The translations under genes were made by a program, and so were the position numbers. Below, in pieces: positions 41,952-50,304 of a stretch of 64,000 nt of DNA (position 1 is the stretch's first letter; the number at the start of each line of letters is the position of its first letter). This DNA is from Arthrobacter sp. EM1 (lineage in GTDB: Bacteria; Actinomycetota; Actinomycetes; Actinomycetales; Micrococcaceae). Below the pieces are notes generated by a model that worked only from the letters and a program-made list of their open reading frames with translations, was not told where the DNA came from and did no database searches. The DNA lies in contig NZ_CP124836.1 in NCBI RefSeq assembly GCF_029964055.1, forward strand, positions 248,001-312,000, written 5' to 3'.

Positions 41952-42082
41952 GTGCCGGTGGGTGGGCCCACGCCGGCAGGGTTCCCTGGCCGAAGCGAAG
42001 CGAGGCTAGGGTGCCGGTGGGTGGGCCCACGCCGGCAGGGTTCCCTGGCCGAAGCGAAGCGAGGCTAGGGTGCCGGTGGGGA
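41952..42082. repeat. 59-bp tandem repeat, two copies plus partial third
   Basis: The unit begins GTGCCGGTGGGTGGGCCCAC and ends CGAAGCGAGGCTAGG. Copies start at 41952 and 42011, and a 12-base part starts at 42070. Copies are identical by eye. Each contains the perfect 10-base palindrome GTGGGCCCAC. The array abuts the stop of the ABC ATPase gene at 42083. Confidence 0.9.
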
Positions 42083-43165
<1,083 letters not shown>

Positions 43166-43335
43166 AGTTATCAATCCCTTCACCGGCAGGTACGTGCCGG
43201 ACGATCCGTAGTGAATGGTCTTATTTTTCAGTTATGTATTCAGTTGTTGGCACCTGATCGTGCGCATACTCCCCGGCCGAAGCCGAGGAGTATCCAATGA
43301 CGCCGCACGTTACTTGTGCGCCACATCACAACCAG

Positions 43336-43365
43336 AGTATGTCAGATAATTGGTAAATAGGTCAA
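43336..43365 (-). promoter_or_regulatory. Candidate promoter of the sugar ABC ATPase gene
   Basis: On the minus strand, TTGACC (43365-43360) and CATACT (43341-43336) are 18 bases apart, about 170 bases before the GTG start. The region is unusually AT-rich for this genome. The match is by eye only. Confidence 0.45.
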
Positions 43366-43422
43366 AATGTCGTAGATGTCACACGTGATTCAGCCTGCAT
43401 GGTTCCCGTGATGGGCTAGTAT

Positions 43423-44235
43423 TCACAGCCCGAGGGCGCGCTTACGTTCCCGCAGCAAGGCTTCCAGCAGCTCGGAGACATAAGCGCAAGCCTCGACCCG
43501 GAACTCGGCTTGGGTGAAGTCCAGGCCCACCTTCACACCGAGATCCCCCGGCAGCAGGCTGGCCAGGGCGTCCTCGTCGGTGGTGTCGTCGCCGGCGAAA
43601 ATCGTGGCGGTAGCATCCGTCGCCTGGCGCAGGAAGGCGACTCCCTCTCCCTTCGAGGCATGGACCACGGACGTTTCCAGCACGCGGTTGCCGGTCTTCA
43701 GGAATACCCCGGGTTTGTCCTGCAGGACGGCGCGGGCCGCCGCGATGGCGTCCTCGGCGACGTCGTCGGCGGCAAGCCGGGTGTGCAGCACAACGCCAGC
43801 CGGTTTGTCCTCGAGCAGGGTGCCGGGGGCGGCCTCGACGATGCCTTCGAGTTCCTGCCTGATATCGGCGAGAAGCTTGCGGCGGGCGTCATCGAGTTCC
43901 AGCGGCGCAGACCCCGGTCCCAGCCAGGCCTCGGCCCCGTGGCTGCCGATCAGCAGGGTCTTCGCCGGGGGAAAGGCGACCGCGCGGAGGCTGCCCAGGG
44001 CGCGCCCGGAGACGAGGGCAGTCGTCGTCCGCGGCAGTTCGGCGAGGGCGGCAAACGCCGCCGCCGAGCGGGGGAGGGCACGGGCGTCCCCCGCTCTGTC
44101 GACGAGGGGTGCCATGGTGCCGTCAAAATCCATTGCGACGAGCAGGTGTTCGGTGCCGGCCACGCGGCGCAGTGCCGCGAGCAGGTCCGGTGAGAGCGTC
44201 AGCGGGGCTGGCCCGGGGGAGTGCTCAGCTGTCAT
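43423..44235 (-). CDS. otsB: Trehalose-6-phosphate phosphatase
   Basis: This 270-residue HAD-family phosphatase releases phosphate from trehalose-6-phosphate. MDFDGTMAP has nucleophile Asp36 and Asp38. TALVSGR carries motif II, SKGEGVAFL the motif-III Lys, and FAGDDTTDEDAL the metal-binding Asp pair. ATG 44235 is chosen because it overlaps the otsA stop by 11 bases and gives a compact N-terminus; the longer reading to 44301 would lie wholly inside otsA. It is translationally coupled to otsA. Confidence 0.93.
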   Translation of the reverse strand: MTAEHSPGPAPLTLSPDLLAALRRVAGTEHLLVAMDFDGTMAPLVDRAGDARALPRSAAAFAALAELPRTTTALVSGRALGSLRAVAFPPAKTLLIGSHGAEAWLGPGSAPLELDDARRKLLADIRQELEGIVEAAPGTLLEDKPAGVVLHTRLAADDVAEDAIAAARAVLQDKPGVFLKTGNRVLETSVVHASKGEGVAFLRQATDATATIFAGDDTTDEDALASLLPGDLGVKVGLDFTQAEFRVEACAYVSELLEALLRERKRALGL

Positions 44236-45730
44236 CTCGGATGACCTTTTCTTCGAGGGCGCGCAGGAAATCTGAGGACCAGAGGTCAACGTCGTGGTCA
44301 AGGATCTGTTTGCGCATCGAGCGCATCCGGCGCGCGGCTTCCGTGGGCTGCATACGGACTGCCTTCATGATGGTCTCCTTGAGACCATCAATGTCGTGCG
44401 GATTCATCAGCAGTGCTTGTTTGAGCTGGTCCGCGGCGCCGGCAAACTCGCTGAGCACCAGGGCTCCGTCATTGTTGGTCCGGGCGGTGACGTATTCCTT
44501 GGCGACGAGGTTCATACCGTCCCGCAGGGCGGTGACGAGCATAACGTCTGCGGCCAGGTACAGCGCCACCATCTCCTCGATGGGGTAGTTGTGGTGCAGG
44601 TAGCGGACGGCGGTGTTTTGCAGGGTGTCATAGGTGCCGTTAATGTGCCCGACGGTGCCTTCGACTTCTTCGCGCAGCAGGCGGTACTGCTCCACCCGTT
44701 CCCGGCTGGGGCTGGCGACCTGGATCAGGGCGGCGTCCTCCACCGAGACCTCACCGTCCGCCAGGAGTTCCTCGTAGGCCTTGAGCCGGTGCCTGATGCC
44801 TTTGGTGTAATCGAGGCGGTCGACGCCGAGCAGGATCGTTTTCGGGTTGCCGAGGTCTTGGCGGATTTGCCGCGCGCGCTCGATGATTTCGGGATTCCGG
44901 GCGAGCTCGCTGATTTGTTTTACGTCAATCGAGATAGGGAAGGCCTGGGCGCGGGCGATGTGGGTGGTCTCGCCGTCGCTGCCCTTGACGTGGACCTGCT
45001 GCTGTTTGACGCTGGCGCCGAGGAAGCGGCGGGCGGAGCGCATAAAGTTGCCGGCGTCGCTGCTGCGTTGGAAACCGACCAGGTCGGCGCCGAGCAGCCC
45101 GTCGATGATGGCACGGCGCCACGGCAGCTGGGCGAAGATCTCCGGGGGAGGGAAGGGAATGTGGTTGAAAAATCCGATCTTCAGGTCCGGACGTGCCTCG
45201 CGCAGCATCTTCGGGACGAGCTGCAGCTGATAGTCCTGGACCCAGACTGTGGCTCCGGGGTTGGCATGGTGGATGACGGCGTCGGCGAACCGGCGGTTCA
45301 CCTTGCGGTAGGAGTCCCACCAGGTCCGGTGAAACTCCGGCGGGGCGATCACGTCGTGGTAGAGCGGCCAGAGGGTGGAATTAGAGAAGCCCTCGTAGAA
45401 GTACTCGATGTCTTGCGTGCTCAGCTGGACCGGAACCAGGTCGATGCCGCCGTGGCTGAAGGGCGGAACGGACTCATCCGGGGCACCATGCCAGCCGACC
45501 CACGCCCCGTCGGTCTTGGTCATCATCGGGGCCAGTGCTGTGACCAGGCCACCGGGGGAGCGGCGCCAGCCGTCCTCGCAGCCCGCCTCCTCCGGGGAGC
45601 AGCGGTCGACCGGCAGGCGGTTGGAGACCACCATAAAGTCGTATTGCGCGTCCGGATCGGTGTCGTTGGTGCCGTGCGCTGCTGCGCCGGCGGACTTCGG
45701 ATCCGATTCGCCGTGTTTGCTGGCCTGCAT
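44225..45730 (-). CDS. otsA: Trehalose-6-phosphate synthase
   Basis: This 501-residue GT20 glycosyltransferase joins a nucleotide-glucose donor to glucose-6-phosphate. YDFMVVSNRLPVDR, WRRSPGGLVTALAPMM, VWVQDYQLQLVPKMLRE, IGFFNHIPFPPPEIFAQLPWR, LLGVDRLDYTKGIRHRLKAYE and LRDGMNLVAKEYV are all hallmarks and include the Arg-Lys pair that binds the donor phosphates. About 25 extra N-terminal residues are disordered. The start is ATG 45730 with a GGGGG-rich ribosome site. It is the first gene of the otsA-otsB operon, a second source of trehalose beside TreS. Confidence 0.96.
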   Translation of the reverse strand: MQASKHGESDPKSAGAAAHGTNDTDPDAQYDFMVVSNRLPVDRCSPEEAGCEDGWRRSPGGLVTALAPMMTKTDGAWVGWHGAPDESVPPFSHGGIDLVPVQLSTQDIEYFYEGFSNSTLWPLYHDVIAPPEFHRTWWDSYRKVNRRFADAVIHHANPGATVWVQDYQLQLVPKMLREARPDLKIGFFNHIPFPPPEIFAQLPWRRAIIDGLLGADLVGFQRSSDAGNFMRSARRFLGASVKQQQVHVKGSDGETTHIARAQAFPISIDVKQISELARNPEIIERARQIRQDLGNPKTILLGVDRLDYTKGIRHRLKAYEELLADGEVSVEDAALIQVASPSRERVEQYRLLREEVEGTVGHINGTYDTLQNTAVRYLHHNYPIEEMVALYLAADVMLVTALRDGMNLVAKEYVTARTNNDGALVLSEFAGAADQLKQALLMNPHDIDGLKETIMKAVRMQPTEAARRMRSMRKQILDHDVDLWSSDFLRALEEKVIRDDS

Positions 45731-45908
45731 TGGTGCCCCCTGGGATTCGCTCGCGGCTCCTGTCCACCCTAGCTGGGCGGAATCTTCTGTGCTATTCGCC
45801 CGTTGGAAAACCCGGAAGAAAGTTGAAAGCGCAACTTCTCAGACTTCTCCCCTAAAATGATGAATTGCCACCCAGCGGATAACACCGGCCGAACGACCCG
45901 AGGAACTG

Positions 45909-46799
45909 ATGAGCCCCGCCAACGAACCCCGCCAGTCCAAATCAGAGCGAACTGCTGCGGCCCGCGAAAAGGCCCGTGAAATCCGCGAGGCACAGCTGAA
46001 GAGAGAAAAGCGCAACAAGTTGCTGATCGGCTGGGGCATCGTAGCCGCCGTCGTGGCGATCATTGTGGTGGTGGCCCTGGTGGTTACCTCGAACATTCAG
46101 AAGAATGCCCCGGTCGCGGACGAGGGGCCCACCCCCGCCAACGGCAACGTGTACGGCGGTGTCACCCTGCTGGCAAACTCCGAGGTGGTCAAATCCGACC
46201 CCGCGACCGTACGGGTGGCCGATCTCCCTTCCGCCCCCTCAACTCCGCCGGCCCAGGTGACCGCGCCCGGTGCCGAAGCAGAGGCAGGTAAACCGGTCAA
46301 GGTGGTCCTCTACATCGACTTCATCTGCCCGGTGTGCAAGGACTTTGAGGCGAAGTACAACGAAACACTCACGAGCCTTCGCAATGAGGGAAAGATCGCC
46401 GTCGAATACCGCCCGCTGGGCTTTCTCGACAGCCGATCCACCACGAATTACTCCTCCCGCGCAGCCAATGCCGCAGCCTGCGTTGTGAACGAGTCGCCGG
46501 AGAAGTATGCGGAATTCGTTGATGCGCTCTTTGCGAAGCAGCCCGCTGAAGGCAGTGCCGGAATCTCCGACGCTGACTTGAAGAAAATGGCGACCGAGGC
46601 CGGGGCCAAGAGCATCGACGCCTGCGTCGATGCGAAGACCTACCGGCCCTGGGTCAAATACACCACCCAGCAGGCAACAGCGGTCGGCGTGACCGGTACG
46701 CCGACGGTCTTTGTGGACGGCAAGCAGTGGGGCCAGGGCGACAGCGCCAAGAGCCCGTTCGATCAGTTCGTCCAGGCCGCCGTCGACGCCAAAAAGTAG
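45909..46799 (+). CDS. Membrane-anchored DsbA-like thioredoxin-domain protein
   Basis: This 296-residue protein has a highly charged Lys/Arg/Glu cytoplasmic stretch (about 9-36), one membrane helix at about 38-60, then an extracellular linker and a Thioredoxin_4/DsbA fold. VVLYIDFICPVCKDFEAKY contains the redox pair CPVC (Cys140, Cys143). GVTGTPTVFVDGKQWGQ has the cis-Pro loop near the end. It probably oxidises or reduces disulfides of exported proteins. A further Cys pair lies in NAAACVVNE and IDACVDAK. It is divergent from otsA and ends at a good terminator. Confidence 0.9.
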   Translation: MSPANEPRQSKSERTAAAREKAREIREAQLKREKRNKLLIGWGIVAAVVAIIVVVALVVTSNIQKNAPVADEGPTPANGNVYGGVTLLANSEVVKSDPATVRVADLPSAPSTPPAQVTAPGAEAEAGKPVKVVLYIDFICPVCKDFEAKYNETLTSLRNEGKIAVEYRPLGFLDSRSTTNYSSRAANAAACVVNESPEKYAEFVDALFAKQPAEGSAGISDADLKKMATEAGAKSIDACVDAKTYRPWVKYTTQQATAVGVTGTPTVFVDGKQWGQGDSAKSPFDQFVQAAVDAKK

Positions 46800-46825
46800 G
46801 CGGCAGCAACGCCGGCACAAATTGC

Positions 46826-46866
46826 CAGGCCCGGTTCCGGATTCGTCCGGAACCGGGCCTGTTTTT
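46826..46866 (+). terminator. Rho-independent terminator after thioredoxin-domain gene
   Basis: CAGGCCCGGTTCCGGA (46826-46841) pairs perfectly with 46846-46861 around TTCG, followed by TTTTT. Confidence 0.92.
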
Positions 46867-46953
46867 ATCACCGGGCCTACGTGGGCTAACCTTATCTAGC
46901 GCCATGGCGCCTGGCCCCGCTTCGTGGCCCGGTGCCGGACGGCGCGACGGAAT

Positions 46954-47027
46954 GCCTCCTTAGCTCAGTTGGCCAGAGCACCGCTCTTGTAAAGCGGGGG
47001 TCGTCGGTTCGAATCCGACAGGGGGCC
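46954..47027 (+). tRNA. tRNA-Thr (anticodon TGT)
   Basis: The sequence folds as a full cloverleaf: acceptor GCCTCCT with AGGGGGC, D arm TTAGCTCAGTTGGCCAGAGC, anticodon stem CCGCT/AGCGG with loop CTTGTAA (anticodon TGT at 46988-46990), and T arm with GGTTCGAATCC. CCA is not encoded. It is a single gene, not part of a tRNA cluster. Confidence 0.95.
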
Positions 47028-47033
47028 CGCGAA

Positions 47034-47085
47034 AAACCGCGCCGCTGCCGGGTCCCACCCCGTCGGCGGTGCGGTTTCTGTTTTA
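47034..47085 (+). terminator. Hairpin terminator after tRNA-Thr
   Basis: AAACCGCGCCGCTGCCG (47034-47050) pairs with 47061-47077 with three mismatches, followed by CTGTTTT. The rest of 47086-47216 shows no feature. Confidence 0.65.
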
Positions 47086-47216
47086 ACCCCGGCCGCCAAC
47101 CCCCAAACCCACCACAGCCAGGCAACCGGCGTCGGGCCCATCACGCGGTCCGCTGACGCGCGGCAGGGGGACATAAGGCCCTAGACCCCGGAAACCGGCC
47201 GGCGGAATCTTGGCGT

Positions 47217-47705
47217 ATGACAGAAACGAATCCGGAATTGACGCCGGACATCAGGTCCACCCAGTTGGAGGCACTGCCGACCGCCGTGCTGCGCGAAACC
47301 GTTCCCATGAAGGAGTTGACGGCGTTCTTCGACCGCGCCTTCAGCGCCGTACTGAGTGCCGTCCAGCAGCAAAACGTCCAGCTGGCCGGACCGCCGTTCG
47401 CGATGTACCGGGGGACGCCGACCGACGTCGTCGACGTCGAGGCCGGATTTCCCGTCGCAGCACCTTTTCCCGGTGTTGCGGGCGGCGAAGTGACGGCGGG
47501 GACACTGCCCGCGGGCCATGCCCTGGAGGCGACCCACATGGGCCCCTACGACACTCTCCCGGACACGTATGGGCTGATCATGTCAAAGATGCAGGCCGAG
47601 GGCCTCACCCCCGGAGGAGCCATGTGGGAGTCCTATCTCACCGACCCGGCCGCGGAACCCGACTCGTCCAAGTGGAAGACGCTCGTCGTCTGGCCGGTCG
47701 CCTGA
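47217..47705 (+). CDS. GyrI-like small-molecule-binding domain protein
   Basis: This 162-residue protein has the GyrI-like/AraC effector-binding fold on its own, without a DNA-binding domain. Marks are an N-terminal Q/E-rich beta strand (TQLEALPTAVLRETVPMKELTAFFDRAFSAV), then PFAMYRGTPTDVVDVEAGFPV, GEVTAGTLPAGHALEATHMGPYDTLPDTYGLI and MWESYLTDPAAEPDSSKWKTLVVWPV. The conserved Glu in WESY is a typical ligand-contact site in this family. Stand-alone members bind hydrophobic or cationic compounds or hydrolyse cyclopropanone-like toxins; which applies here is unknown. Confidence 0.8.
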   Translation: MTETNPELTPDIRSTQLEALPTAVLRETVPMKELTAFFDRAFSAVLSAVQQQNVQLAGPPFAMYRGTPTDVVDVEAGFPVAAPFPGVAGGEVTAGTLPAGHALEATHMGPYDTLPDTYGLIMSKMQAEGLTPGGAMWESYLTDPAAEPDSSKWKTLVVWPVA

Positions 47706-47905
47706 GGGACAGCCGACCGCGGGCGGCGGCCGGCGCCGCCGGCCTGTCAGCGCTTCTGGCGGGCCCGCGCCCTCCCCTCCGCGGAGCGACGCGACGCAAA
47801 ATGTCGGATTCGCCACACTATTGTTCCACTGCGTGCATAATGTCCTAAACTGCTTCACTGAGGTGCCTGAGATGGCGCTGCGCAGCAACGAAAGTGAACC
47901 CCCAA

Positions 47906-48208
47906 ATGGCTACCGATTACGACGCACCCCGCAAGACAGAAGAAGAAACTCCCGCTGAATCGCTGGAGGCCCTTCAGGCGTCCCGCAGCGGTGGCGCCCA
48001 GACGGCTGTCATCGATCTCGACGAGAACGACACGGCCGAAGGCATCGATCTTCCCGGCGCTGACCTGTCCGGCGAAGAGTTGACAGTTACAGTTGTCCCC
48101 GAGCAGTCGGACGAATTTACCTGCTCGTCCTGTTTCCTGGTGCGTCACCGGTCCCAGGTGGCCAAGGAAAAGAACGGTCTGAAGTTCTGCCGCGATTGCG
48201 AAGGATAG
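47906..48208 (+). CDS. DUF4193 zinc-ribbon-like protein
   Basis: This 100-residue acidic protein starts at ATG 47906. The first two thirds are rich in Glu/Asp/Thr and probably flexible. The C-terminal part has Cys-x2-Cys (EFTCSSCFLVRHRSQV) and a second Cys-x2-Cys (FCRDCEG) as a compact zinc-binding knuckle. This matches DUF4193, an actinobacterial family of unknown function. It stands alone, with about 200 bases of upstream DNA that could hold its promoter. A role in binding RNA polymerase or nucleic acid is only speculation. Confidence 0.85.
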   Translation: MATDYDAPRKTEEETPAESLEALQASRSGGAQTAVIDLDENDTAEGIDLPGADLSGEELTVTVVPEQSDEFTCSSCFLVRHRSQVAKEKNGLKFCRDCEG

Positions 48209-48251
48209 GGGACCTTCCGCCGCGAATCACCACTTCATACCAGTCACCGCC

Positions 48252-48282
48252 AAGCGCCGGATCCCGATGGGGGCCCGGCGCT
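48252..48282 (+). terminator. Hairpin after DUF4193 gene
   Basis: AAGCGCCGG (48252-48260) pairs with CCGGCGCTT (48274-48282). The remaining intergenic DNA to 48452 shows no gene. Confidence 0.6.
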
Positions 48283-48452
48283 TCGCTGTTCCCGGCGGGT
48301 ATCGCCGGCGGCAGAGGGTCCACTGCGGTGCAACGCTCCTGTGACCGGGACCGGGGCAAGCTAACGGTTGGGCGCCGAAACAGCTGGGCCCTCGTTTTGG
48401 CTGCCAAAGGCTCCTATTCTGGAGTTATCTCATCTCCTGAGGGGGCGGCCGA

Positions 48453-48998
48453 GTGAAAACATTCCGGGTGTTGCTGTTGGCTATTGTGGTGGCGATTGGA
48501 TCGGGGCTGGTAGCGCCCGGTCCGGCCTCGGCAGATCCATACTGCGGACTGGTGTGGGGATCGCTGATAAAAGCGGATCCTGCGATGAGCCAGGCGAAGG
48601 TGAACAACGTCCGCACCGGGCAGCACTACTGCTTCGACCGGCTGGTCATCGACCTCAACGGGCCAGTCGGCGGGTATACCGTGCACTACGTTCCGCAAGT
48701 GGTCCGCGACGGCTCCGGCCTCCCCGTCCCGCTGCGGGGCCAGGCGTTCCTTCAGGTCACGGTGAACGCTCCGGCGTACGACGACAGCGGCAACTCAACC
48801 TACACCCCGGCAGATCCGGCCGAGCTCAGCAACGTCAGCGGCTACCAGACGTTCAAACAGATCGCGTGGGCCGGCAGCTTCGAAGGGTATTCGAGCCTCG
48901 GCCTCGGGGTCCGGGCCCGGTTGCCGTTCCGCGTCTTCGCCCTCGCCGGACCCGACGCCGGCTCACGGCTGGTAATCGACGTCGCCCATTTCTGGTGA
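48453..48998 (+). CDS. Secreted AMIN-like domain protein
   Basis: This 181-residue protein starts at GTG 48453. A Sec signal peptide is evident: KTFRVLLLAIVVAIGSGLVAPGPASA, with cleavage predicted near residue 26-27 (ASA-DP). The mature part has two Cys (CGLVWGS, HYCFDRL) that may be bridged, and a beta-rich pattern, HYCFDRLVIDLNGPVGGYTVHYV and SRLVIDVAHFW, typical of the AMIN-like domain found in actinobacterial exported proteins. AMIN domains can bind peptidoglycan. It lies beside the flagellar cluster, but nothing ties it to the flagellum. Confidence 0.75.
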   Translation: MKTFRVLLLAIVVAIGSGLVAPGPASADPYCGLVWGSLIKADPAMSQAKVNNVRTGQHYCFDRLVIDLNGPVGGYTVHYVPQVVRDGSGLPVPLRGQAFLQVTVNAPAYDDSGNSTYTPADPAELSNVSGYQTFKQIAWAGSFEGYSSLGLGVRARLPFRVFALAGPDAGSRLVIDVAHFW

Positions 48999-49020
48999 GG
49001 GCACTTCCGCCCGGGTCGAG

Positions 49021-49413
49021 TCAGAGCGAATTGAGATCCGCCCGGAGCGGGTAGTCGCGGCCGTCCAGGACCAGCTGGGTGCAGCGGCGGGTGGCCGGGT
49101 TCAACACGATCGGAGCCATAAGGTTCACTGTGGTTGCGGCGGGGGAGTGATTCAGGACGACCAGTATCTGGGGCGCGTCCTCCTCCACAAGCTCCAGTGC
49201 CTGGCGCGTGGCGGCCGTGACCGGCGGGTTGTAGGTGGGCACGAAGACTGCGGCGTCGGCGAGGAACAGCCGCGCAGATGTACCGGAGGTCGCTTCCAAG
49301 GCGTACAGTCCGGTTGCCCCTTCAACGCTCCGGAGGGTGAAGTCATGAGCGTCTTCAAGTCCTGGCATCGGGACCGTGAATGAGACTGGCGTGTTCAGCA
49401 CCGCGGTACTCAC
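49021..49413 (-). CDS. fliW: Flagellar assembly factor FliW
   Basis: This 130-residue protein matches FliW: VSFTVPMPGLEDAHDFTLRSVEGATGLYALEA, then AQILVVLNHSPAATTVNLMAPIVLNPATRRCTQLVLDGRDYPLRADL. In Bacillus FliW binds CsrA and flagellin to couple flagellin translation to export. It starts at GTG 49413, overlapping the flgL stop by four bases (GTGA). It is the last gene of flgN-flgK-flgL-fliW. The usual partner csrA is not found after it or elsewhere in the window. Confidence 0.88.
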   Translation of the reverse strand: MSTAVLNTPVSFTVPMPGLEDAHDFTLRSVEGATGLYALEATSGTSARLFLADAAVFVPTYNPPVTAATRQALELVEEDAPQILVVLNHSPAATTVNLMAPIVLNPATRRCTQLVLDGRDYPLRADLNSL

Positions 49414-50300
49414 CGGAGAAAGTCCATCAGCGTGGGCTGAAGGACCCGTGCCGTCGCGGCCAGGGCCACCTGGTAGTTGGTCTCCTGAAGTTTCAGGTCC
49501 ATGATGACGCTGCCAAGGTCCAGTTTTTCTATGCCCATCTTCTGCGCGTCCAAGTTGGCCTCCAAATCCGTATTGACGTTGCCGGCACGTTCCAGCTGTG
49601 CCTGCCGTGTTCCTATCTCAGCACGTCCATCGACGATGTGAGTAAAACCAGCATCCAGGTTGCCGATCTGCAGCGACGTGGGGGCCGTTCCGCCCTTCAG
49701 CGCATCAGCGATGGACTTGACGGCCCCGAAGACGGAGGTGGAGCCGGTGCCAAAGACCGCCTCGCCGTCGGCGTCCACCCGGACAGTCTGGGTCGCGCTG
49801 AAGCGGCGTTCGACCGGGCTGAGGCCGGTGCCGTTGAAGGTGGGTGGCACGGGGCCGCTGAAGGCTTCAGGGTTATCCGAGTTCCCGGCAAAGATGTTCC
49901 GGCCCAGGTGCTTGGTGTTGGCGATCGAAACGAGTTCGCTGTTCAGGGCATCCAGCTCGTTGGCGATGGCGATCTTGCCGGACTGCGGCAGCGATCCGTT
50001 GCCGGCAAGGACGGTGAGGTCCTTGATCTTGTGCATCACGTTCGTGGCTTGTTCGAGCGCGGAATCCGCCGCGGTGAGCCAGGTGTTGCCGTCGTCGATG
50101 TTCCGGCCGTACTGGGCGTTGGCCGCGAGCAGGGACCGGGTCTCCAGCGCCTTGGCAGTAGCGGCGGGATCGTCCGAAGGACGCGAGATCTTGTTGAGTG
50201 TGGTCGCCTTTTCCTGCAGTTCGGCCAGCCTGGACTGCTGGGTCTGCAGCGTCCGCTGGGCGTTGGCGCTCATGGTCAGGTTCGTGACGCGGTTCAGCAT
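49410..50300 (-). CDS. flgL: Flagellar hook-associated protein 3 (hook-filament junction)
   Basis: This 296-residue protein has flagellin-like ends: MLNRVTNLTMSANAQRTLQTQQSRLAELQEKATTLNKISRPSDDPAATAKAL at the N-terminus and DLGSVIMDLKLQETNYQVALAATARVLQPTLMDFLR at the C-terminus. The SRPSDDP motif is diagnostic of FlgL. It forms the second junction ring between hook and filament, exported by the flagellar secretion system without a cleaved signal. Its start is four bases after the flgK stop, and its stop overlaps fliW. Confidence 0.94.
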   Translation of the reverse strand: MLNRVTNLTMSANAQRTLQTQQSRLAELQEKATTLNKISRPSDDPAATAKALETRSLLAANAQYGRNIDDGNTWLTAADSALEQATNVMHKIKDLTVLAGNGSLPQSGKIAIANELDALNSELVSIANTKHLGRNIFAGNSDNPEAFSGPVPPTFNGTGLSPVERRFSATQTVRVDADGEAVFGTGSTSVFGAVKSIADALKGGTAPTSLQIGNLDAGFTHIVDGRAEIGTRQAQLERAGNVNTDLEANLDAQKMGIEKLDLGSVIMDLKLQETNYQVALAATARVLQPTLMDFLR

Positions 50301-50304
50301 GGGT

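Noticed and set aside
43166..43422. Small gene between the sugar ABC ATPase gene and otsB
   Set aside because: No frame with a start, ribosome site and protein-like composition was seen; the AT-rich part fits a promoter region.
48209..48452. ORF between DUF4193 and the AMIN-like gene
   Set aside because: The 86-residue frame is Arg/Gly/Ser-rich without motifs, and spans the hairpin and the leader of the next gene.
49000..49020. Search for csrA next to fliW
   Set aside because: Only about 20 bases separate the AMIN-like gene from fliW, so there is no room for csrA.
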